From: Campanula takesimana
Lineage: Eukaryota; Streptophyta; Magnoliopsida; Asterales; Campanulaceae
NCBI GenBank assembly: GCA_026119855.1
Contig: JAOWBW010000428.1
Coordinates: forward strand, 806,001 to 870,000
Reading direction: 5' to 3'
Length of the DNA: 64,000 nt
A program made the position numbers and the translations under genes. This document shows, piece by piece, positions 56,276 to 64,000 of the stretch. Positions within the stretch are counted from its first letter, which is position 1; each line of letters begins with the position of its first letter. The notes below the pieces were generated by a model. That model searched no databases. It was not told where the DNA came from and was given only the letters and a program-made list of their open reading frames with translations.

Positions 56276-57617
56276 AATTTGAGGGTTAAACTTGCGTTCT
56301 GATCGAAATCTACATCTTTTCTGGGCTTTCTGTTTCCTGATGGGGGAGGCGCGCGCGTATGGCCTTTTAAGCCTAAGGCGCGCGCATCCCGCATCAAGAA
56401 CCATAATCGCCCACTTCTTCATGTTCTTCATCTTCTTCTTCTGTTATTCTGCACTAATCACTTCTGCAGGGGTTACAATATGAACATGGGACCAGGGCAA
56501 TCCCCTGAGTCCAAAGTCTGACATTCTGACAGGTGTTCCCCAGAAGCGCGCGCCTCACATAAGCATTGCGACATGCACGCGCGTCCCACATCAGCACTCA
56601 GAGGCGCACGCTTCTGGGTTGGTTTCTAGAACAGAGACAGGTTTCAGTGACTGAGCAGTACAGTGGGGTGTGGGCACAGTTGCCTGCATCAGGACAGAAT
56701 TGAACCCTCGGACTGTTTTAATTTTGTGTTTTATTTACCGGTCACACGGGTGATTCGGGAGTTGTAATTTTATGTGCTTATGTGTTTTGTGTTTTTTTCT
56801 TTCTTTTCAAAAAAAAAAAAATATAAAAAAAATAAAATTTTTTGTCACTTGTTAGACCTCACACTACATGCATATATTCCTATGAACTGCTCACTATCGA
56901 GTCGCACAAGTCCAACCCCAAACCCGTCGAGGCCCGTCCTAGAAAGTTTCAAGCTCCACCAGACCTTAGCTCTTTCGAAGCGGTAAACCTCAGCCCGTGG
57001 CGTAGTTCAAGACTACATGCCGGGGGTGACCTTTGAGCCTCATATTCAAGCCGAGCACAAACCACACAATTCTAGTTAGGGTCTAACACTCCGTGACTTA
57101 AGTCGGTTTCCATGTACCGAGATTTCCCTAAACTAATGTCTTCAAATCATACATGCCAACTTGTTGAAAGGGACGCAATAAAAATCCGTCCCCAAAAAGT
57201 GGTTATTTTGGACGAAAATAAAAATCCGTCCCCGCATGTATGCTTTACTACATTAATTTAGTCTAATCCCGATACATGTAGGATTCACAAGCGCGATGGA
57301 ATCCGATGGGTATATGGGACCGCGAGATGGTCTATATACTAGTGTGACGATTCTATTATTTTCTTAGAAACCCCAAAAGGGATTCATTCCCTCCGACTTA
57401 TAAAAAAAAAAAAAAAAAAAAAAGAGTATTTTCTTATGTGGTTCGAGTCTTGTGCCCAACTGTGTGTTCTAAGCCTCTTCATGGACCGCAAGTGTTACTC
57501 AAGACTGACAAGGGTCTCTTCTGCAATATAGGTTCAATTGGTACTTACAAAGTCTACCGGGATTCAGCAAATCGGTTAGTCCGTGAAGAGATCACTCCAA
57601 CAGCTCCAACACCAACC
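56276..57617 (+). other. Leader of element D
   Basis: No supported gene up to the gag ATG. More GCGCGCGC motifs (56345-56395, 56523-56615), an A-run (57402-57423) and a duplicated AAAAATCCGTCCCC (57179 and 57217). Confidence 0.65.
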
Positions 57618-57771
57618 ATGACCGGCAGCAGCAACACCATGTCTCTCGAACAGCTCTCAACTATGGTCCAACTCCTCCAAGAGCAAGTCTCCACCCTTAA
57701 CAAGGAGGCACAAAGCAGACGACATTTGGCAATCCCACCTCGACAGCCAAAGGGAGGCCCACGAGGCCGAA
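57618..57771 (+). pseudogene. gag N-terminus of element D, frame broken
   Basis: MTGSSNTMSLEQLSTMVQLLQ begins at 57618 in a frame that leaves gag near 57740, where a small length change moves the frame to that of 57772. The segment is coiled-coil-like (heptad Leu/Gln), as in Tat gag N-termini. Confidence 0.75.
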
Positions 57772-60700
57772 ATGGAGCTAATGAAAGAAAAGCTCACCAA
57801 CCTTGCCAAGGGAAAGAACAAGAACAATGATGATGAATCCGAATGGACCGAGGGTTTGTTCAAGAGTCCTTATGTCAACACCCGCACCAAGAAAATGGGG
57901 GAACCAAGTTCCGAGAACAATGAGCCCAAAATGGTGGATTCTATCATGGCCTACATCGACCAAAAATGCAATGGGCTCAACATGGGGAAAGGCTCCGACA
58001 CAAGCCTTTATCAATCATCTATCCTCATGAGTACTATGGCCGCTCTTCCCGATAAGTTCAAGATGCCCGACATAAGCAAATTCAAGGGCAACTCTTGTCC
58101 TATGGCTCACATTGAGACTTATATTTGGGCAATGGTTCCAAAGAAGGTCTCCACCAAGGTGATGGCTCAATGCTTTCCTCTCACTCTCGAGGGGGCGGCA
58201 AAAGATTGGTATGCTACTCTCCCGCTCACTGTCCGTCTTGATTGGGACTCCGCCATGCTTGCCTTCAAGAACCAATACCAAGGCAACACCACTCACCGGC
58301 CCACAAGGAAAGAGCTAGAGAACACTACGCAACGAGACAATGAGTCCTTCATCGACTTCAGAAGGAGATGGAATGACAAACTCTCTGAAATTGTTGAGAG
58401 GCCGAACACAAAAGAGCAAATGGACATATTTCTCAAGTGTCTCAAGATTGATCTCCGCACTCACCTAAGTGGGGCTTGCTACTCCGACTTCTCCCAAATG
58501 TATGAGGCGGGAGTACGCATGGATGACTTGCTCAAGGAGATCAAGAAGACCACTCCTACTTACCCCTACAAGGCCGCTTCCAACTCCACAAAAGAAGCCT
58601 CGGTCAACGCCGTCACTATTGACAAGGGGAATTACAAAAAGGTTCCTCCACCTCAAGGGAAGAAGTCCCGAAGTGACCGTGTCTACACGCCTCTCCAAGG
58701 AATGACTCAAACCGAAGTGTTCGAGGTCCTCAAGGCAAAGGGTCAAGTCACACCCGTGCAAGGGTACCAACCCAAGACGATCCTCTCCAATCATGCTCAC
58801 CACAAATATTGTGGCTACCACCAATATAGTGGCCACACCACCGAGGATTGCTTCGTTCTCCGCAATGTCATTCAAGATCTCATAGATAAGAAAGAATTTG
58901 TAGTGACTAATGACGAGCATGTCAATGTAATAGAGATAGGAGAACTCGAGGGGACCACCCATTCAATCCCAATTGTGAATGGGGGCCCCAATGTTATGAA
59001 TAAACTTGAAAATTCTTGTTATGTAGTGACTTATGATGAAGTAATGAGGGAAGTACTAGAGAATAGAAAAAAGAAGCAAGATGGGAACGTCAACATGCTA
59101 ACTCGATCCGGTCGAGTCATAGCAAGCAACCCTTCCACTTCTGCACCAAGCTCCTCTTCTCAAAGGCCGCAAGCTCACAACACTCCCGAAGATCCTCTAC
59201 TTGTCCAACTCAAGAAAACTCAAGCCAACATCTCTATTTGGGACCTCATTGCATCCTCGAAGAAACACCGAGATCTCGTCATCCGCAATCTTGATGATAC
59301 ATCAGTTTCTCCCGATACTACTCCCGAGGACCTCACGGCAATGATTGGTCACATTCATTTTAGCAACGTCATCACCTTTGCCGATATGGACCTTCCACCG
59401 TTTGGTTCCAACCACAACGAAGCTATTTACCTCAAGGTACGAGCAAGGGGGAGGCCCGTCTCAAGAGTCTTAGTGGACGGTGGTTCCGCGCTCAATCTCA
59501 TGCCTGGTAGAATCATGGGCATACTGGGGCTTAAGGATTCTGATTTGAAGCCTTCTACTCAAGTAATCCGAGGTTATGACAGCACCGCCCGTACAGTCAT
59601 GGGTATGATCGAAATAGACATTGAGTTTGGGAGCATGATTATGTCCGTTCCATTCCAAGTGCTTGATATCCCGGCCTCGTTCAACTTACTATTGGGTCGA
59701 CCATGGATTCATAGTGCTAATGCCGTACCGTCAACTCTCCACCAATGTGTCAAGATCCGAAATGGTGATGAAATAGTGACCGTAATGGCTGAAAACATCA
59801 CTATCCACAGAAAAGGTGAGCCCGTCCACCAAGTTCAGCATGGTTTACCAGACTCCACTCTCTCCGGCGTCTCAATCAACGCCATTGACAAAGAAGGGGG
59901 AAACGGATCATGGACCCCCAGCAATCACAAAGTCCTCCGCATGATGAGGAATATGGACTACTTCCCTGGTTTAGGCTTAGGGAAATATCAACAAGGAATC
60001 CTACATCCCGTGCAAGTCCCATTTGTCAAGAACACCTTCGGTTTGGGGTATGAGCCTTCCAAAGAATACTTGAAACAAGAGCAAGCGATCAAGAACGAAA
60101 AGGCCCGAGCTCGTAAAGAAGGCCGTCATTATGAAATCCCTAATCTAAGGCCTTACCGCAAGACGTTGAATGGTTATTTTGTCCGCCAAGGGGAAGACGT
60201 TCCATACATGATCTTTCCCGAGCCATGGGTTAACAATAAAGGTGTCAAAAAGCCCGGCCTCGAAATCTTCTCCGATTGTGAGATCCAGAAATCCGAAAGG
60301 GAACCAACTCCCATGTCGCCCCGTGAATGGTGGGGAAGGAAAACGACTATAGAGTCCGAGACAGAAATCACCGTGGGGGAAGAACTGACAGATTTAGCCT
60401 CCATGTTCGAAGAGCTTGCCATGATGAATGAATGCCAAGTTAACGCCATCCATGACACCGTCATCATGAACGAGACTATCAGTGAGATCCCGCCAAGCTC
60501 CGAGCCGATCAACAATTGGTATTCAACAAAAGGGCCCGTGGTATCCGAGGAATTCTTAGTCCAAGAAATGGGTTGCATACCCCGCACAGCAACAAAGGAA
60601 GAGCAGCTCACACTCACTTTCGAGTCCGAGAGTGTCTCTAATACCCTCACCCAAGAGGATTTGGAGGCCATAGCCGAGCGTGTGTTTCCTTTCTTTGCTA

Positions 60701-61599
60701 ATGAAAAATTTGATATTTCTGAGTACCCTGAGATTGCAAACATCATAAATGATGAATTAACTAATAATGAACTTAATGAACAAGTTAATAACGATTCAAA
60801 TTATGATGAAATAGACCACGAAAACATAACATACTTAAATGAACTTGCTCAACAAGTCCGTAGTCGTGGTGAGAATGGTCCAAAGGCTGACGAAGAATTG
60901 CATGCTGTTAATCTGGGTACCGAAGAAGAGCCAAAAGAAACTAAGATTGGAAGCTTCTTCAAGGGGGATGACAGAGACATATTGAATGCACTACTACGGG
61001 AGTTCGTGGATGTGTTCGCATGGTCATACAAAGACATGCCAGGTTTAGACAGAAAGGTAGCGGAGCACAGGATTCCGATCAGAGAAGATGCCAGGCCAGT
61101 AAAGCAGAAGCTCAGAAAGATCAAGCCAGAATGGTCTCTGCAGGTCAAAGAAGAGATTGAGAAGCTCCTCAGTGTGGGTTTCATCAATGTTATCGAGTAT
61201 CCGACATGGTTAGCCAACATTGTGACAGTCAGGAAGGCGAACGGCAAGGTTCGAGTTTGTGTAGACTTCCGGGATTTAAACAAAGCTTCCCCAAAGGATG
61301 ATTTTCCACTCCCTAATATCGACATGCTAGTTGACTCCACTGCTGCCTACGAGGTTCGCTCATTCGTGGATGGGTTCGCTGGGTACAATCAGATTCTTAT
61401 GGCCGAGGAAGATCAACATAAGACAGCCTTCACAACACCGTGGGGTACCATTTGCTACACAGTCATGCCATTTGGGTTAAGAAATGCTGGGGATTCCTAC
61501 CAAAGAGCCGTGACAGACTTGTTCCACGATATGATTCACAAAGAAATCGAGGTCTATGTGGACGACATGATCATTCACTCCAAAGGAACCGATGGTTAA
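57772..61599 (+). CDS. gag-protease-RT polyprotein of element D
   Basis: Open for 1,275 aa from an internal Met; the true start is upstream (57618). Gag core at about 95-270 (AQCFPLTLEGAAKDWY, RRWNDKLSEI). Zinc-knuckle-like CGYHQYSGHTTEDC near 346. Protease VLVDGGSALNLMP near 566, with DGG instead of DSG/DTG. G-patch-like segment MDYFPGLGLGKYQQGI near 727, a recurrent feature of Tat elements. An acidic spacer follows. RT runs from about 1100: RVCVDFRDLNKASPKDDF, MPFGLRNAGDSYQRA and YVDD near 1262. It stops at TAA (61597-61599) in mid-RT, and RT continues in the same frame, so this is a nonsense mutation. Nothing else in the frame looks damaged. Confidence 0.92.
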   Translation: MELMKEKLTNLAKGKNKNNDDESEWTEGLFKSPYVNTRTKKMGEPSSENNEPKMVDSIMAYIDQKCNGLNMGKGSDTSLYQSSILMSTMAALPDKFKMPDISKFKGNSCPMAHIETYIWAMVPKKVSTKVMAQCFPLTLEGAAKDWYATLPLTVRLDWDSAMLAFKNQYQGNTTHRPTRKELENTTQRDNESFIDFRRRWNDKLSEIVERPNTKEQMDIFLKCLKIDLRTHLSGACYSDFSQMYEAGVRMDDLLKEIKKTTPTYPYKAASNSTKEASVNAVTIDKGNYKKVPPPQGKKSRSDRVYTPLQGMTQTEVFEVLKAKGQVTPVQGYQPKTILSNHAHHKYCGYHQYSGHTTEDCFVLRNVIQDLIDKKEFVVTNDEHVNVIEIGELEGTTHSIPIVNGGPNVMNKLENSCYVVTYDEVMREVLENRKKKQDGNVNMLTRSGRVIASNPSTSAPSSSSQRPQAHNTPEDPLLVQLKKTQANISIWDLIASSKKHRDLVIRNLDDTSVSPDTTPEDLTAMIGHIHFSNVITFADMDLPPFGSNHNEAIYLKVRARGRPVSRVLVDGGSALNLMPGRIMGILGLKDSDLKPSTQVIRGYDSTARTVMGMIEIDIEFGSMIMSVPFQVLDIPASFNLLLGRPWIHSANAVPSTLHQCVKIRNGDEIVTVMAENITIHRKGEPVHQVQHGLPDSTLSGVSINAIDKEGGNGSWTPSNHKVLRMMRNMDYFPGLGLGKYQQGILHPVQVPFVKNTFGLGYEPSKEYLKQEQAIKNEKARARKEGRHYEIPNLRPYRKTLNGYFVRQGEDVPYMIFPEPWVNNKGVKKPGLEIFSDCEIQKSEREPTPMSPREWWGRKTTIESETEITVGEELTDLASMFEELAMMNECQVNAIHDTVIMNETISEIPPSSEPINNWYSTKGPVVSEEFLVQEMGCIPRTATKEEQLTLTFESESVSNTLTQEDLEAIAERVFPFFANEKFDISEYPEIANIINDELTNNELNEQVNNDSNYDEIDHENITYLNELAQQVRSRGENGPKADEELHAVNLGTEEEPKETKIGSFFKGDDRDILNALLREFVDVFAWSYKDMPGLDRKVAEHRIPIREDARPVKQKLRKIKPEWSLQVKEEIEKLLSVGFINVIEYPTWLANIVTVRKANGKVRVCVDFRDLNKASPKDDFPLPNIDMLVDSTAAYEVRSFVDGFAGYNQILMAEEDQHKTAFTTPWGTICYTVMPFGLRNAGDSYQRAVTDLFHDMIHKEIEVYVDDMIIHSKGTDG

Positions 61600-62373
61600 C
61601 ACCTAATCGATCTCCGCAAGTTCTTCGAAAGGCTTCGTCAACACAAGATGAGGCTCAACCCCGCAAAGTGCACATTCGGGGTTATCCGAGGCAAAGTTCT
61701 TGGTTATATGGTCACTGAAAGGGGAATCGAAGTAGACCCCTCCAAAATCAAGGCAATCATTGACATGCCTCCTCCAAAGACGCAGAAAGAGATTAAAGGT
61801 TTCATGGGCAGACTACAATACATCAGTCGGTTTGTGCACCAGCTCACTTCCATGTGCGAGCCAATCTTCAAGCTACTCAAGAAGAATGTGGATCTAGAAT
61901 GGACCGACGCGTGCCAAGAAGCCTTCGATCAAGTAAAGCATTACTTGACGTGCCGTCCTGTTCTAGTTCCGCCGCACAAGGAGAAACCTCTGTTGCTTTA
62001 TCTCACTGTCAATGATGAAGCCCTAGGGGCTATGTTAGCACAAGAGCAACGAGAGTCCACAAAGGAGAACGCCATTTACTTTGTCAGTCGCCGATTCCAA
62101 GGAGGCGAAAAGAACTACTCTGTCTTAGAGAAGTCATGTGCAGCATTGGTTTGGGTCACTCAAAAGCTCAAACACTATATGGAAGCTTTTCCGATCAAGC
62201 TAGTAGCAAAGGTGGACCCGCTCCGCTACATCTTCGAGAAGCCTTTCATGTCAACAAGAATAGCCAAATGGTACTTCATGTTCGCCGGCTATGATATCAC
62301 TTACGTCACACTAAAATCCGTCAGGGGGAAAGTGTTCAGTGACCAGCTTGCCGAATTCCGTGTGACGAAGTGA
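61600..62373 (+). pseudogene. RT C-terminus and first RNase H of element D
   Basis: Same frame as the upstream polyprotein. RLRQHKMRLNPAKCTFGV (RT thumb), PKTQKEIKGFMGRLQYISRF (connection), then RNase H with YLTVNDEALGAMLAQEQ and YSVLEKSCAALVW. The usual Asp of this first RNase H is replaced around LTVND, consistent with a degenerate first RNase H as known for Tat elements. The frame is lost near 62355. Confidence 0.88.
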
Positions 62374-64000
62374 AGGGGGAAGATGTACAGTTCCCCGACG
62401 AGCATTTAATTTGTACTGCAACCGAGGAAGACAAGTGGCAACTTTTTTTCGATGGCGCCGCCAATAAACACGGTTTTGGTATAGGGGTATTGCTTGTCGA
62501 TCCAAAAGACATCTACACTCCCATTGCCATACGCCTGGAATTCGAAGCTACCAACAACATTGCCGAGTACGAAGCATGCATAGCAGGGCTCGAAGCAGCT
62601 CTCGAAAGAAACGTCACAGAACTAGAAGTGTTCGGCGACTCTTTGCTCCTTATCAATCAGCAATCGGGTAAAAGGCGAACCCAAGACCCGACTCTCCAAC
62701 AATATGGTCAGCACCTTGAAGAACTGGTTGAACAATTCCAAGAGATCACTTTCAACTACCTGCCAAGGGATAAGAATCGCTTCGCCGATGCACTGGCCAC
62801 TATAGCTTCATTAGTTGAAATGCCCAAAGGGAAAATGGTGAAGCCTTTCAAAATTACTCGAAGGAACAGTCTGGCATATTGCATGAGTATCGAGATTAAC
62901 GAGATGCAAACAAACTCTCCGTGGTATTCGGATATCATGAACTTCCTCAAAGAAGGCACTTATCCCGAGAATAGCAATAAGAAGTCTCAAGCAGCTCTGC
63001 AAAGGATAGCCTCTCGGTACGTACTGATTGGGGACCGAGTCTATAAAAGGCACCACGACTGGATCAATCTCTTATGCGCCAATGAGGCCGAAGCTCAAGA
63101 GATAATGTGTGAAGTGCACGAAGGAGAATGTGGACCCCACATGAATGGGTTTATGCTAGTCAAGAAGATACTTCGCATTGGTTACTATTGGAGCACTATG
63201 GAACGAGACTATATCGAGAAAGTCAAAAGGTGTGCCAAGTGCCAATTCCACGCTAATCTGCAACATGCTCCACCCTCACAACTTTACAACATGGTCACAC
63301 CTTGGCCTTTCTCTTGTTGGGGGATAGACATCATCGGTAAAGTTCATCCTGCCAGGAGCAATGGGCAGTCATTCGTCCTAGTGGCAGTCGACTACTTCAC
63401 AAAGTGGGTCGAAGCACAAGCCTATCGAACCCTCAACGCCAAGAAAGTGGCCGAATTTGTAAAGATTAATATCATGTGCCGATACGGCGTGCCTCATGAA
63501 ATCATTTCCGACAACGGCTCTCACTTTGAGAAGGAAATGGATGCACTTTTGGTAGAATACAAGATCACCAAGCACAAGTCATCTCCTTACCGGCCCCAAG
63601 TAAATGGCGCGGTCGAAGCAGCAAATAAGACCATCGAGACCATCGTCAAGAAAATGGCCTCAACAGGAAGGGATTGGCCCGAAAAGCTACCATTAGCATT
63701 GTGGGGCTACCGCACATCAATACAGTCCGCAACAGGAGAAACTCCTTATGCATTGGTCTATGGTTCTGAAGCCGTACTCCCTATCGAACTTGAAGTCCCA
63801 TCTCTACGGGTCCTCCTCGAGAATCAAGTCAACGAGGTCAACTGGATGCAAAGTCGATACGAACAGCTAGCCTTACTCGACGAGAAAAGGTTAAGAGCAC
63901 TCGAACGCACGAGGACATATCCGCAAAGGATGGCAAGAGCTTTCAACAAAAAAGTGAAGCCTCGAAACATCAACGTGGGAGATTTGGTCTTAAGACAACA
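62355..64000 (+). CDS. Second RNase H and integrase of element D (open at window end)
   Basis: Open in frame from about 62355 to the last base, about 548 codons without a stop; the start is set by the frame change, not by an ATG. Second RNase H: LFFDGAANKHGFGIGVLL (Asp), EYEACIAGLEAAL (Glu), GDSLLLINQ (Asp) and KNRFADALAT; this arrangement resembles the archaeal-type RNase H of Tat elements. Integrase: VHEGECGPHMNG and CAKCQFH (zinc domain, 63110-63250), WGIDIIG (Asp), SDNGSHFE (Asp, near 63508) and YRPQVNGAVEAANK (Glu, near 63617), so the DDE triad is intact. The C-terminus is cut by the window edge. Confidence 0.9.
   Translation, partial: MPCDEVKGEDVQFPDEHLICTATEEDKWQLFFDGAANKHGFGIGVLLVDPKDIYTPIAIRLEFEATNNIAEYEACIAGLEAALERNVTELEVFGDSLLLINQQSGKRRTQDPTLQQYGQHLEELVEQFQEITFNYLPRDKNRFADALATIASLVEMPKGKMVKPFKITRRNSLAYCMSIEINEMQTNSPWYSDIMNFLKEGTYPENSNKKSQAALQRIASRYVLIGDRVYKRHHDWINLLCANEAEAQEIMCEVHEGECGPHMNGFMLVKKILRIGYYWSTMERDYIEKVKRCAKCQFHANLQHAPPSQLYNMVTPWPFSCWGIDIIGKVHPARSNGQSFVLVAVDYFTKWVEAQAYRTLNAKKVAEFVKINIMCRYGVPHEIISDNGSHFEKEMDALLVEYKITKHKSSPYRPQVNGAVEAANKTIETIVKKMASTGRDWPEKLPLALWGYRTSIQSATGETPYALVYGSEAVLPIELEVPSLRVLLENQVNEVNWMQSRYEQLALLDEKRLRALERTRTYPQRMARAFNKKVKPRNINVGDLVLRQ

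Larger units (their letters stand above)
55271..64000 (+). mobile_element. Ty3/gypsy Tat-type element D, 5' part
   Basis: Starts with a 985 bp LTR, then PBS, a 1.3 kb leader, gag, protease, RT, RNase H, a second RNase H and integrase; continues past the window. Order RT-RNase H-integrase defines Ty3/gypsy, and the second RNase H after the first marks the Tat lineage (Ogre/Retand/TatIV group). The candidate left target duplication CTATT (55266-55270) cannot be checked. Two frame changes and one stop are visible. Confidence 0.92.

Noticed and set aside
57438..57617. Upstream 60 residues of the 57438-57830 frame as gag start
   Set aside because: Composition changes at MTGSSNT; the ATG at 57618 fits a gag N-terminus better.
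60174..60746. Minus-strand frame of 190 aa, and others at 58465-58962 and 60849-61340
   Set aside because: Antisense to the gag-pol frame of element D; Ser-rich composition typical of shadows, no domain.
1..64000. tRNA, rRNA or microRNA genes
   Set aside because: None recognised; matches to tRNA 3' ends are retrotransposon primer-binding sites. Long hairpins are MITEs; a tRNAscan or small-RNA search would be needed to exclude others.

Overview
This is nuclear DNA from a flowering plant, most likely a core eudicot. The species cannot be fixed from the sequence. The evidence is two intron-containing plant genes with GT-AG junctions, Stowaway-type MITEs ending in CTCCCTCCGTCC, and several plant LTR-retrotransposon lineages. 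No tRNA, rRNA, organellar or bacterial gene was seen.

Host genes. (1) An HMGA-type chromatin protein, plus strand 4931-5994: two exons, 189 aa, a linker-histone H1/H5 domain and four AT-hooks. (2) A receptor-like cytoplasmic kinase, minus strand 17939-12384: six exons, 404 aa, all catalytic motifs present. Its introns have been enlarged by MITEs and a MULE-like element.

Layout. 1-3792: 5' part of a decayed minus-strand Ty1/copia element (LTR, PBS, gag, pol remnants). 3793-7226: HMGA gene and flanks. 7227-8173: non-autonomous hAT. 8227-11687: short copia-derived element with two LTRs and an open gag-protease frame but no integrase, RT or RNase H; its left LTR carries another hAT. 12384-17939: kinase gene. 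18.4-22.6 kb: cluster of MITEs and an unclassified repeat present twice. 22724-39667: a nest in which a minus-strand copia element (B) carries a 9.5 kb plus-strand Sirevirus-like copia (A) in its 3' LTR, two solo LTRs in its integrase region and a Stowaway MITE in its 5' LTR; A itself carries a 330 bp hAT. 40534-51300: a second Sirevirus-like copia (C), minus strand, with both LTRs, TAAAT target duplication and a degraded extra ORF after pol. 52527-55141: Stowaway MITE containing a hAT containing a solo LTR. 55271-64000: 5' part of a Ty3/gypsy Tat-type element (D) with gag, protease, G-patch-like domain, RT, two RNase H domains and integrase, running off the window.

Most element boundaries rest on target-site duplications read directly (5 bp for LTR elements, 8 bp for hAT, 9 bp for MULE, TA for Stowaway, TAA for a Tourist-like element). 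B's two LTRs are both exactly 199 bp once their insertions are removed.

The most notable signal beyond gene content is that LTR families here carry family-specific clusters of short, often self-complementary motifs. In the two Sirevirus-like elements a GTGTTACC/GGTAACAC motif recurs in the LTRs, between domains and inside the reading frames. Both elements also share a conserved non-coding block after pol with a motif repeated three times.
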